Positions 43,743 to 52,687 of a stretch of 64,000 nucleotides of DNA are shown in pieces. The notes beneath the pieces were generated by a model. It was given only the letters and a program-made list of their open reading frames with translations. It was not told where the DNA came from and made no database searches. The stretch spans positions 1,240,001 through 1,304,000 of the forward strand of contig OZ260072.1 in the NCBI GenBank assembly GCA_965284315.1, given 5' to 3'. A program made the position numbers and the translations under genes. The stretch's first letter is position 1. The number at the start of each line of letters is the position of its first letter. This stretch comes from PCRC01 sp017848435 (lineage in GTDB: Bacteria; Pseudomonadota; Gammaproteobacteria; Burkholderiales; Burkholderiaceae_C).

Positions 43743-46700
43743 TCAGAAGTTTTTTGAGAGGGTGCCTAGCGGCAGGGCGCCGCACACGAAGAAGGCCGGG
43801 CAGTTGGGGCAGGTCATGTCTGACGCCTTGGCTCGGAAGTTTCCTCCGCGGATGTCACGCAGGATGTTGCCCAGCTTGACCTGCTGGTTGCTCAGCACCT
43901 TGGCTGAAAAAACCAAAGGCGTTGCTTCAGCGTCGGCCAGAGAAACCAACTCCACGACCGCATCTGGAAAGGCAGCACGGGCCGCCAACACGAATGCTGC
44001 TGCGCCTACGTCTTTGCCTTCTTGGCTCGAAGCGTGCCCCGTCTTGACCCGGCGCAGCGTTCGAACGCCGTCGCGAACCAGAACTTCGTCAGGTCTGACC
44101 TCCACTTCGTGGTTGTCGAAGCTGATGCGCAGCGCGGTAGGCGCTTCAACCTGGGCACCGGCCCGGGACGCCAAAAAGTAGCCCAACATCGTGGTGGCAA
44201 TGGCCCGATAGTCCTCGACGTATCCGTGTTCGTGAAGCCCTTGGGTGACAAATGCCTCCGCGAGAAGCACCTCGCATTCGCTGGTGGACGCAGCGCCCTG
44301 AGCGACGACCTTGCGATAGACCTCCCGGATCGCCTCGTGCATCAGCATGAAGGAGCTAATGCGTCGACGGCCACCGACTTGCAGCAGATGCGTGTAGAGG
44401 AACCGTCGCTCACAAGATTCATAGAGCGAGACCGCCTCGGAACTGAAGCGCGGTGTACCAGAGAAGACCACCGGTATTTGTGCGACATCCGGGGCCGGAG
44501 GCAGGACCGTCTTTGGCGTGACCAGTCGCCGGCTGACGGCGCCGATGCGATCAAGAAACTTCGACAGCGGTCTGGAAGTGCCGTTGGACTTCGCCGTGGC
44601 GCCATAAAACACTAGACGGTCCCTAGCCCGAGAAATCGCCACGTAGAAGAGGCACTCTTGCTCCTCGTTGTGTGCGGCCCGTGCGATTTCGTCCGTGCTG
44701 CCCTCTCCTCCGGTGACCATGCCGGTCGGCAGTGGGCACTTGGAGGGTCGGATAGCGCCGGGGATGGAGTCCTGATTGATGCCCATCATGTGGACCACGG
44801 GAAACTCCAAGCCCTTGGAGCCATGGATCGTCATCAGGCGCACTGCATCAATGCACTGGGCTGCCGCAGGCAGTTGCCTGAGGTCCCTGTCGTCCCGGAG
44901 GCGGAGCAGCCTGCGAACACGGTCGGCTAGCCGCTGGATCGGAAGACCCTGCCCGTTAGGCTGGACTCGCACGAAGTTCATGAACTGCCAGATGGCGATG
45001 CCCTGCGCCTGGTCGGAAACCCTGGATGACGAGGCGATGCGCGCCGCCAGCCTGGTTCGGTCGAGCAGGAGAGTCGCGAGCACTGTCCATGGTTGTGACG
45101 AGGCGTCGAAACCGTTCAGCGCTGCACTCAAAGCAGCCAGCGCAGCCTGCCCGGCTGGAGTGACATCCGGCGCTCCTTGCCGCCAAGCACCAGGCTGAGC
45201 TTCGGTGCCGCGAAGCTGTTCAAACACCCGTATGGCATCCTCGAACGTCATCGCGAATTCGGGCCAGCAGGCCGTACGAATAAGGCCCATGGCACGCTTG
45301 TCCACGAGGAGCAAGAGAACCGCAACAAGGTCCTTTATCTCGGTGCGCTCGAAGAGGCTGCCCAGGAACAGGACAGGCACGCCGGCACGCTCAAGCTCCT
45401 GCCCGGTGTCGGACAGCCTGTCGTTGCCCCTACACAAAACTGCCTGGTCGCGGTACCGAAAGCCTGCTGCCCGACATTGCTCGATGCTGTCGGCCAGCGC
45501 TGAGGTCATGAGCGAGCCATCAGAAACCGTGACGACTTCAGGAGGGGCGCCACCAGGGCCACGGTCGGCCTCAAGCGCGGTGGGTCCATCAGCGGCGCTC
45601 AGGGTCGCTGCGAAAGTGGAGAAAGCGCCTACGATTTCTGACGTTGAGCGGTAGTTGATGTCCAGGTTGTTTCGGATGCCTTCAGCGAAGTCCTCGCGCC
45701 CAAACCGTGTCATATTGAACGACGAAGCCCCCCGGAACCGGTAGATAGACTGCTTGGCGTCCCCGACCACCCACAGGTTCTCTCCGGTGGGTTTGAGTGC
45801 TGTCAGGAGCCGCACGCTGCTTCGGTTCACGTCCTGGTACTCGTCAACCAGGACGTGGTCGTAGTCGCTCTGGAGCTGGGTCCTGACAGCTTCATCGCGC
45901 TCCAGCAGGAGAACTGGTTGCATGACCAGGTCCCCGAAATCGACGCATCCAGCAGTAGCCTTGAGTTCCTCGTAGCGCGCGTAGACCCTCGCAATTTCTT
46001 CAACCCGTTCAGCAGCTTCGGTAGCTGCAGGGTCGGTCGCAGCCGCACGCATCGTCTGAGCCAGGGCAAGGTAAGTCTGCGGGTTGGCGACCTCATCTTT
46101 GGCTCGGGAGATCGCGGTCAGGATGTCAGCCACCGTCTGCGACGGGTCATATAGGTTTCGGTAGTGCTTCAGACCGAGCCGCGGGAACTCGTTTTCAAGC
46201 AACTCAACGGCCTCAGTACGGTCCATCAGCCGAGGATCCGTGGGCAGTCCGCACCTGTCGTTGAACCGCCTGAGGATGTCTAGGCCGAAGCTGTGGAATG
46301 TGCCGATGCACAGCGCGGCTGCCTGCTGCGGGCGCTTCTGGGCGATCCGCTCCGCCATTTCACCCGCAGCTTTGTTCGAGAAGGTCAGTAGCAGGATGCG
46401 CCTGGCGTCAACGCCGTCGTCAAGCAGGCTTTCGACACGGGCCACCAGTGTGCGTGTCTTGCCCGTGCCTGGCCCTGCCTGGAGCAGATACGCGGCGCCG
46501 CGGTGGGTGGCGGCGGTTTCCTGCTTCTTGTTCAGGGGGATTTCGACTGGGTTTGCTGCGGCGGAGACCGGGAAAGCGGGAAGCAACAGAGCGTCCAGCA
46601 TCTGCTGAGCGACGACTTCAAACGGAGCCCCAAGGCGAGTTGCTATGGTGGAACATGTCTGGCCCTGCACCACGTGCAGGTCGATCACCACATGTCTTGG

Positions 46701-47126
46701 GAGGATCAGCTCTCGCGCGAAGAGGTCCATCTGAACCTCCCGCCGTTGCCGCCGGTTGTAATCGACAACGCGGTCCATTCCGACAGGTGCGGCTTCCGAG
46801 GTGCGGGCCGGGTCGATGTCCACCGCAGACTCGGCGTCCTCTTCACCGTCGCCCAGTTCTGCGTGCCCGATTTCGTGCGCAACCAAGAACGCCTGGTCGA
46901 AAGACGAGCCTTTCGTCTCATGCAATATGAGGGGAATGTCCGGGTCAAAGGAGGCCCGCCCGCCATCCAGCAGCGAACTATCGGGAGCACAGGTCTCGAC
47001 CTTGATACCGAGGTTTTTGGCTATGCTGACCGCGAATTTATACGGTACGCATGGATCGTCCCCGCGCTGAACGGCCTCATCGTGTAGCCGTCGAGCATGC
47101 TGCCGACCCAGCTCTATGAGGTCCAT
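43743..47126 (-). CDS. ImmA/IrrE metallopeptidase-UvrD helicase fusion
   Basis: An 1127-residue three-part protein. Residues 1-185 are an M78/ImmA-IrrE zinc peptidase with HEIGH at 84-88 and the downstream FARELILP. Residues about 195-900 are a full superfamily 1 UvrD/PcrA-like helicase: GPGTGKT at 218-224, VLVDEYQD, VVGDAKQSIYRFRGA, INYRSTSE, MTIHGSKGLEFPVV and YVAISRARDRL. The last 200 residues resemble an AddB/Cas4-like nuclease fold, with Cys in YESCERR and the trio CPNCPAFFVC at 1106-1114, but the DxK position reads RVKTG, so the nuclease may be inactive. ATG two bases after the preceding stop with GAGGAG upstream. Probably a DNA-damage or phage-sensing helicase. Confidence 0.88.
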   Translation of the reverse strand: MDLIELGRQHARRLHDEAVQRGDDPCVPYKFAVSIAKNLGIKVETCAPDSSLLDGGRASFDPDIPLILHETKGSSFDQAFLVAHEIGHAELGDGEEDAESAVDIDPARTSEAAPVGMDRVVDYNRRQRREVQMDLFARELILPRHVVIDLHVVQGQTCSTIATRLGAPFEVVAQQMLDALLLPAFPVSAAANPVEIPLNKKQETAATHRGAAYLLQAGPGTGKTRTLVARVESLLDDGVDARRILLLTFSNKAAGEMAERIAQKRPQQAAALCIGTFHSFGLDILRRFNDRCGLPTDPRLMDRTEAVELLENEFPRLGLKHYRNLYDPSQTVADILTAISRAKDEVANPQTYLALAQTMRAAATDPAATEAAERVEEIARVYARYEELKATAGCVDFGDLVMQPVLLLERDEAVRTQLQSDYDHVLVDEYQDVNRSSVRLLTALKPTGENLWVVGDAKQSIYRFRGASSFNMTRFGREDFAEGIRNNLDINYRSTSEIVGAFSTFAATLSAADGPTALEADRGPGGAPPEVVTVSDGSLMTSALADSIEQCRAAGFRYRDQAVLCRGNDRLSDTGQELERAGVPVLFLGSLFERTEIKDLVAVLLLLVDKRAMGLIRTACWPEFAMTFEDAIRVFEQLRGTEAQPGAWRQGAPDVTPAGQAALAALSAALNGFDASSQPWTVLATLLLDRTRLAARIASSSRVSDQAQGIAIWQFMNFVRVQPNGQGLPIQRLADRVRRLLRLRDDRDLRQLPAAAQCIDAVRLMTIHGSKGLEFPVVHMMGINQDSIPGAIRPSKCPLPTGMVTGGEGSTDEIARAAHNEEQECLFYVAISRARDRLVFYGATAKSNGTSRPLSKFLDRIGAVSRRLVTPKTVLPPAPDVAQIPVVFSGTPRFSSEAVSLYESCERRFLYTHLLQVGGRRRISSFMLMHEAIREVYRKVVAQGAASTSECEVLLAEAFVTQGLHEHGYVEDYRAIATTMLGYFLASRAGAQVEAPTALRISFDNHEVEVRPDEVLVRDGVRTLRRVKTGHASSQEGKDVGAAAFVLAARAAFPDAVVELVSLADAEATPLVFSAKVLSNQQVKLGNILRDIRGGNFRAKASDMTCPNCPAFFVCGALPLGTLSKNF

Positions 47127-47128
47127 GA

Positions 47129-47698
47129 CTACTCCTCACGGAGTAGATCGGAAATGCGCGGGTCGTCGAGGCCGGCGTCACGCAGAACCCTTTCGAAGGA
47201 AACCTTCTCAGGTGCTGTTGGTCTGACGGTTGACTTCCTTGCCCGAGCCATGGGGGCTATCGCAGGAAGCGCAAGATAGAAGAACAGCGTCTCGGTCGAT
47301 GTCTTCAGCGCCTCGGCCATCTTCGCGGCCATGCGCTGGGGCAAGGTCGAGACGTCTATTCGACGCTCTCTAAACGCAAGGCCAACCTGCAAGGGCAGCG
47401 CCAGCATTTCGATGGCCTCGGTGAACATCTTGGCAGGGGCAGCTTGCAGCGCCTCCAGCGTGACCACGTTCTCCCGGAGCCGCGACATGCCTGCCGCGAC
47501 GAGGTCAAACTCCGTGGCGCCAGGCGGACCATCGTCATCGACCTCGCGCATGAGCTCCATGGAAAGGTCTATCAGGGCCAAGGAATGCTGGGGATACTGT
47601 GCGAGGTATCGCTGTAGAACACCAGTTCCTGGCTCAAAGTCCATGGCGAACGCCCTCAGGACATCGTCCGCGGTGATTTGTGCCTGCTTAGCCATCAC
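47129..47698 (-). CDS. Small unknown protein between sigma factor and helicase
   Basis: A 189-residue protein starting GTGATG, overlapping the sigma-like gene's stop by four bases; translation from the ATG at 47695 is equally likely. Helical throughout with Leu-rich stretches (HSLALIDLSMELMREV, EAIEMLALPLQVGLAF); the segment RRIDVSTLPQRMAAKMAEAL could be a helix-turn-helix. No recognised domain. By position it may be an anti-sigma factor or the cleavage target of the downstream ImmA/IrrE domain, as in ImmA-ImmR or IrrE-DdrO pairs. That is inference only. Confidence 0.7.
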   Translation of the reverse strand: MMAKQAQITADDVLRAFAMDFEPGTGVLQRYLAQYPQHSLALIDLSMELMREVDDDGPPGATEFDLVAAGMSRLRENVVTLEALQAAPAKMFTEAIEMLALPLQVGLAFRERRIDVSTLPQRMAAKMAEALKTSTETLFFYLALPAIAPMARARKSTVRPTAPEKVSFERVLRDAGLDDPRISDLLREE

Positions 47699-48477
47699 TT
47701 CTTTCCCTTGCGCTCAAGGCGCAGCTTCAGGGACGCAAAGGCCTTGTCACGATGCGTGCGGACGGTCTTCTCCGATTTCCCCAGGACCTTGCTGATGGAC
47801 TCGACCGAGGGGTCGTTGGACTCTATGGGAATGTCTTGGCGCCACATCACGACGATCCTCCTTTGCAACTCAGGTAGGCTGTCAATCGCCTCATCGAGGA
47901 GAAGCCGGTAATCTTTTTTGTCGAGTTCGTCCGCGTCGAACGGGGTGGAGTAACCGACTGCTGATTCGACTTGCGCCGATACCTCGCCGTCCTCGGTTTC
48001 AAGCTCAGCAGTCCGGTTTTCGTGCTTCCAGTGGCGGTCGCTCGCGTCGCGACGATCCGCCGCGACCGCGCCATTGAAGTTGATTTCGTAGTAGTCGAGG
48101 TGGTCGTCGTACTGGTTCCGGTCGCTGAGCAGCAGGTCGATGAAGTGGTCGCGGACGGCCTCGCGGATGTTCAACCTAGTCATCGAGACCGTTTTGCCGT
48201 CGGCGTTGGCGACCGAGGGAACTCGGCGGACGACACGGAGTAGGAGCTTCTCGGTCAGTTTCTCGCGGTGGCCGCCGGAGGCCGCGTTGCGTACAAAGTA
48301 CAGCAACGCTTCGGGGGAGACGTATCCGGGGTCGCTGACATGCGATAGGTCAGCACGACGCTCCAGTTCTGCGGCACTGATTCCAGCGAGGGCTTGAATC
48401 TCGGTCTCTACCTTGTCTCGCCTGAAGTAAGGCGTGCCGTCGAGCTTGTGCTTACGAAGGGGGCGCGCCATGACCAT
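47695..48477 (-). CDS. Sigma-70-like transcription factor
   Basis: A 260-residue protein with a C-terminal region 4 (LDEAIDSLPELQRR, then KVLGKSEKTVRTHRDKAF) of sigma-70 type. The N-terminal part is divergent and has no clear region 2 (-10 binding), so it may be a partial or regulatory sigma. Two starts are possible: 48477 and 48471 (the latter has AGGA six bases upstream). It is the first gene of the island, 106 bp from the gyrB stop, where its promoter must lie. It probably controls the island operon or an induced regulon. Confidence 0.75.
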   Translation of the reverse strand: MVMARPLRKHKLDGTPYFRRDKVETEIQALAGISAAELERRADLSHVSDPGYVSPEALLYFVRNAASGGHREKLTEKLLLRVVRRVPSVANADGKTVSMTRLNIREAVRDHFIDLLLSDRNQYDDHLDYYEINFNGAVAADRRDASDRHWKHENRTAELETEDGEVSAQVESAVGYSTPFDADELDKKDYRLLLDEAIDSLPELQRRIVVMWRQDIPIESNDPSVESISKVLGKSEKTVRTHRDKAFASLKLRLERKGKK

Positions 48478-48583
48478 CCTCAGGCCTTACCCGTCAAAGG
48501 ACGTGCTATCGACAAAAAGTAATTCATAGTTTTCGCAACGTATGGTTCGCCGTTTCGCGTCTTATGCCTCGCTCTACACTCTG

Positions 48584-51217
48584 TCAAACGTCAATATTCG
48601 CCGCCCGCAACGCGTTCTGCTCAATGAACTCTCGCCGCGGCTCCACCTCGTCGCCCATCAGCATGGTGAACACGCGGTCGGCTTCAATCGCGTCGTCGAT
48701 CTGCACGCGCAGCAAACGGCGCACAGTGGGGTCCATGGTGGTTTCCCAGAGCTGGGCGGGGTTCATTTCGCCCAGGCCCTTGTAGCGCTGACGGGCGGTG
48801 GCGTGTTCGGCCTGGCCAATCAGCCAGCGCATGGCCTGGCGGAAGTCGCTGACCTTTTCTTCCTTCTGCCGTTCGCCTTCGCCGCGCAGCACCTTGGCGC
48901 CGTCGCCCAGCAGGCCGCGGAAGGTGTTGGCGGCCTCGCTCAGCGCGGCGTAGTCGGCGCCGTGCACAAAGTCTTGCGTGATGACGCTGCTCTTGATGTT
49001 GCCGTGGTGGCGGCGGCTGATGCGCAGAATGGGTTTGTCGCTGCGCACGTCAAACTCACTGGCCACTTCGGCGGGGATGCCGGTGGCGCTCAGCTCGCGC
49101 AGCTTGGCCTGCAGCGCCACGGCCGAGGCTTCGGCTTCGGCCGGGGTGTCGAGGTTCAGGGCCACGCCGTCGGCAATGGCGCGCAGGGCTTCGGCGTCCA
49201 TGAAGCCGCCCAGGCGGGCAATCACGGCCTCGGCCAGCTGGTGCTTGCGCGCCAGTTCGGCCAGCGTGTCACCGCTGATGGTGGTGGACGCGGTGCCGCC
49301 GGTTTCCACACTCGCGCCGTTGAGCGCAATGCGCAGCAGAAAGCGGTCGAGTTCGCCGCCGTCTTTCAAATACTGTTCTTCCTTGCCGACCTTCACCTTG
49401 TAGAGCGGCGGCTGCGCGATGTAGATGTGGCCACGCTCCACCAGCTCGGGCATCTGGCGGTAGAAGAAGGTCAGCAGCAGCGTGCGGATGTGGGCGCCGT
49501 CCACGTCGGCGTCGGTCATGATGATGATGCGGTGGTAGCGCAACTTGGCGACGTCAAAATCGTCGGCGCCGCTTTTGCCATCGGTGCCACCGGCCTTGCC
49601 AATCCCGGTGCCCAACGCGGTAATGAGCGTGAGAATTTCGTTGCTGGTCAACAGCTTCTCGTAGCGTGCTTTTTCCACGTTCAAAATCTTGCCGCGCAGC
49701 GGCAGAATCGCCTGGAATTTGCGGTCGCGGCCCTGCTTGGCGCTGCCGCCGGCGGAGTCGCCCTCCACCAGGTAAATCTCGCACATCGCCGGGTCTTTTT
49801 CCTGGCAGTCGGCCAGCTTGCCGGGCAGGCCCATGCCGTCCAGCACACCCTTGCGGCGTGTCATTTCACGGGCCTTGCGGGCGGCTTCACGGGCCTTGGC
49901 GGCCTCGATGATCTTGCCAACGATGATCTTGGCGTCGTTGGGCCGTTCCTGCAGGTAGTCGCCCAGCAGTTTGCTCACAATGTCTTCCACCGGGCCGCGC
50001 ACTTCGCTGCTGACCAGCTTGTCTTTGGTCTGGCTGGAGAACTTGGGTTCGGGCACCTTCACGCTCAGCACGCAGCACAGGCCTTCGCGCATGTCGTCGC
50101 CGGTGACTTCCACCTTGGCTTTTTTGGCCTGGCCGTCGTCGTCGATGTACTTGTTGATGACGCGGGTCATCGCGGCGCGCAGGCCCGTGAGGTGGGTGCC
50201 GCCGTCACGCTGCGGGATGTTGTTGGTGAAACACAGCACCTGCTCGTTGTAGCCGCTGTTCCACTGCATCGCCACTTCCACACCGATGTTGGTGCCCTGG
50301 TCGCTCTGGCGGTCGCCCATGGCGTGGAAGATGTTGGGGTGCAGCACCTGCTTGCCCTTGTTGATGAAGTTCACAAAGCCCTTCACCCCGCCAGCGCCGG
50401 CAAAGTCGTCTTCCTTGCCGGTGCGTTCGTCCACCAGGCGGATCTTCACGCCGTTGTTCAGAAAGCTCAGTTCGCGCAGGCGTTTGCTGAGGATTTCGTA
50501 GTGGAAGTCGTTGTTCTCTTTGAAGATGTCGGTGTCGGGCAGGAAGTGCACCTCGGTGCCGCGCTTCTCGGTGTCGCCCAGCACCTGCATCGGTGAAATG
50601 TCCACCCCGTTCACCGTCTCGACGATGCGGTTTTGCACAAAACCCTTGCTGAACTCCAGCACATGCATCTTGCCCTCGCGCCGCACGGTGAGCCGCAGCA
50701 TCTTGCTGAGCGCGTTCACGCAGCTCACGCCCACGCCGTGCAGGCCGCCCGAGACCTTGTAGCTGTTCTGGTTGAACTTGCCGCCGGCGTGCAGTTCCGT
50801 CAGCGCAATCTCGGCGGCACTCCGCTTGGGCTCGTGCTTGTCGTCCATCTTGATGCCGGTCGGGATGCCACGGCCGTTGTCCACCACGCTCACCGAATTG
50901 TCGGAATGGATGGTGACCACGATGTCGTCGCAATGGCCGGCCAGTGCCTCGTCAATCGAGTTGTCCACCACCTCGAACACCAGGTGGTGCAGGCCGGTGC
51001 CGTCGGACGTGTCACCGATGTACATGCCCGGCCGCTTGCGCACCGCCTCCAGCCCTTCCAGGATCTGGATCGCCCCTTCGCCGTAGCCTTCGCTGGCGCC
51101 CACCTGGTGCGCGTCAATCACCGGCTGGAAGTTGGAACTGTCGGCGCCGGCTTCACCTGCGTTGACACCCTGGTCAGGGTTGACTTCGGGTTGCGGGGGC
51201 GTGTTTTCTGTGCTCAT
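48584..51217 (-). CDS. gyrB: DNA gyrase subunit B
   Basis: ATPase subunit of gyrase. An 877-residue protein with the GHKL ATP site (DNGRGIPTGI, GGLHGVGVSCVNALS), the TOPRIM motif EGDSAGGSAKQGRDR and the C-terminal QRYKGLGEMNPAQLWETTMDP. It extends at its N-terminus (MSTENTPPQPEVNPDQG) beyond the E. coli protein, as is usual in this family. It is complete up to its C-terminus, so the island did not disrupt it. It follows dnaN on the minus strand. Confidence 0.97.
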   Translation of the reverse strand: MSTENTPPQPEVNPDQGVNAGEAGADSSNFQPVIDAHQVGASEGYGEGAIQILEGLEAVRKRPGMYIGDTSDGTGLHHLVFEVVDNSIDEALAGHCDDIVVTIHSDNSVSVVDNGRGIPTGIKMDDKHEPKRSAAEIALTELHAGGKFNQNSYKVSGGLHGVGVSCVNALSKMLRLTVRREGKMHVLEFSKGFVQNRIVETVNGVDISPMQVLGDTEKRGTEVHFLPDTDIFKENNDFHYEILSKRLRELSFLNNGVKIRLVDERTGKEDDFAGAGGVKGFVNFINKGKQVLHPNIFHAMGDRQSDQGTNIGVEVAMQWNSGYNEQVLCFTNNIPQRDGGTHLTGLRAAMTRVINKYIDDDGQAKKAKVEVTGDDMREGLCCVLSVKVPEPKFSSQTKDKLVSSEVRGPVEDIVSKLLGDYLQERPNDAKIIVGKIIEAAKAREAARKAREMTRRKGVLDGMGLPGKLADCQEKDPAMCEIYLVEGDSAGGSAKQGRDRKFQAILPLRGKILNVEKARYEKLLTSNEILTLITALGTGIGKAGGTDGKSGADDFDVAKLRYHRIIIMTDADVDGAHIRTLLLTFFYRQMPELVERGHIYIAQPPLYKVKVGKEEQYLKDGGELDRFLLRIALNGASVETGGTASTTISGDTLAELARKHQLAEAVIARLGGFMDAEALRAIADGVALNLDTPAEAEASAVALQAKLRELSATGIPAEVASEFDVRSDKPILRISRRHHGNIKSSVITQDFVHGADYAALSEAANTFRGLLGDGAKVLRGEGERQKEEKVSDFRQAMRWLIGQAEHATARQRYKGLGEMNPAQLWETTMDPTVRRLLRVQIDDAIEADRVFTMLMGDEVEPRREFIEQNALRAANIDV

Positions 51218-51320
51218 GCTCAACTTCTTGCCTGGAAAAACCAGTGTTTTCTGAATCTCTTCAATGACCAAACCCGCGTCGGTCGCGGGTTTGGTGGGGG
51301 CGTTTGCTGGGGCCGTGGCG

Positions 51321-52439
51321 TCAGATGCGCATTGGCATCACCACGTACTTGAAGGTCGGGTGGTCGGGAATGCTCAGCAGCGCCGAGCTGTTGGAATCGC
51401 TCAGCTCCACCTTCACCATCTCCTGGTCCATGTTGGCCAGCGCGTCGATCAGGTAGGTGACGTTGAAGCCAATCTCGATGCTGTCGCCGCCGTAGTCGAT
51501 GTCCAGCTCGTCCACGGCCTCTTCCTGCTCGGCGTTGTTGCTGGCCACGCGCAAGGTGCCGGGTTCGATGTTCAGGCGCACGCCCTTGAACTTCTCGCTG
51601 GTCAGGATGGCGGTGCGTTGCAGGCTGGCCAGCAGCGCGGTGCGGCCCAGCGTGATGCTGTTTTTGTGGTTCTTGGGAATCACGCGGTTGTAGTCGGGGA
51701 ACTTGCCTTCCACCAGCTTGGTGACGAACTCCATGCCGCCAAAGCTGAACTTGGCCTGGTTGCTCGCAAACTGCATCTCGATGCTGGGCTGGTTTTCACC
51801 ACCGGTGTCGGACAGCAGGCGCTGCATCTCCAACACCGTCTTGCGCGGCAGGATCACCTCCTGGCGCGGCACTTCCACGTCCAGCGTGGCCGATGCAAAA
51901 GCCAGGCGGTGGCCGTCTGTGGCCACCAGGCTCAGCTGCTTGCCTTCGGCCACGAACAAAATGCCGTTCAGGTAGTAGCGGATGTCGTGCACCGCCATGG
52001 CAAACGACACCTGGCTCAGCAGCGTCTTCAGCGTTTTTTGCGGCACGCTGAACACCGGGCCAAAACTCGCGGCCTCCTGAACAAGCGGAAAGTCTTCGGC
52101 CGGCAGCGTCTGCAGCGTGAACTTGCTTTTGCCACCCTTGAGAATCAGCTTGCTCTGGTTCGACTCCAGCGACACGGTCTGGTCGGCCGGCATGGTGCGC
52201 AGGATGTCGATCAGCTTGCGGGCACCCACGGTGGTGGTGAAGCTGCCGGCGTCACCGTCCAGCTCAGCGGTGGTGCGGATCTGGATTTCCAGGTCGCTGG
52301 TGGTCAGCTGGATCTGGCTGCCGGTCTTGCGGATCAGCACGTTGGCTAGGATCGGCAAGGTGTGCCGGCGTTCCACGATCCCCGCGACCGACTGCAACGC
52401 GGCGAGCACTTTGTCTTGAGTTGCTTTCAGAACAATCAT
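51321..52439 (-). CDS. dnaN: DNA polymerase III beta sliding clamp
   Basis: Processivity clamp of DNA polymerase III. The 372-residue protein starts MIVLKATQDKVLAALQSVAG and has the conserved RRHTLPILANVLI and C-terminal YVVMPMRI. It lies between dnaA and gyrB as in the standard origin cluster; gyrB begins 103 bp downstream. Confidence 0.97.
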   Translation of the reverse strand: MIVLKATQDKVLAALQSVAGIVERRHTLPILANVLIRKTGSQIQLTTSDLEIQIRTTAELDGDAGSFTTTVGARKLIDILRTMPADQTVSLESNQSKLILKGGKSKFTLQTLPAEDFPLVQEAASFGPVFSVPQKTLKTLLSQVSFAMAVHDIRYYLNGILFVAEGKQLSLVATDGHRLAFASATLDVEVPRQEVILPRKTVLEMQRLLSDTGGENQPSIEMQFASNQAKFSFGGMEFVTKLVEGKFPDYNRVIPKNHKNSITLGRTALLASLQRTAILTSEKFKGVRLNIEPGTLRVASNNAEQEEAVDELDIDYGGDSIEIGFNVTYLIDALANMDQEMVKVELSDSNSSALLSIPDHPTFKYVVMPMRI

Positions 52440-52687
52440 GTCAACCTCTTCTTTAATTTCTTTAATTTAAATTAGCAGTAGTAGATAAGGGCCGCGCTTG
52501 CCTGGGGACAGCTCTATTTTCCCCTTTTTTATCAAGTACTTGGCGCACCTTGAAGGCTGTGGGCAGCTGTGCTTTCCGGCTGTACCCCAGGCTGGGACAA
52601 CTTCTGAAAAAGACAGCGTCCTGTGGACAAGTGGCCACTTGTCCCAGATCTATCCCCAGCGTTTCAGAGGTGCTTGAAAACACGGTG
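52440..52687. promoter_or_regulatory. dnaA-dnaN intergenic region, candidate oriC
   Basis: A 248-bp region. An AT-rich block at about 52447-52490 (TTTAATTTCTTTAATTTAAA), unusual for this genome, resembles a duplex-unwinding element. A DnaA-box-like TGTGGACAA is at 52622-52630 and a weaker CTATCCCCA at 52650-52658. The arms of a perfect 20-bp palindrome (52625-52644) overlap these. It also contains the dnaN promoter and start. Confidence 0.55.
52625..52644. promoter_or_regulatory. Perfect 20-bp palindrome in the dnaA-dnaN gap
   Basis: GGACAAGTGGCCACTTGTCC reads identically on both strands. Its arms overlap the DnaA-box-like TGTGGACAA. It may be an origin element or a regulator site for dnaA/dnaN. 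Confidence 0.6.

Noticed and set aside
41289..48477. Island as a prophage or integrative element
   Set aside because: There are no phage structural, integrase, recombinase or transposase genes and no terminal repeats or tRNA at the edges.
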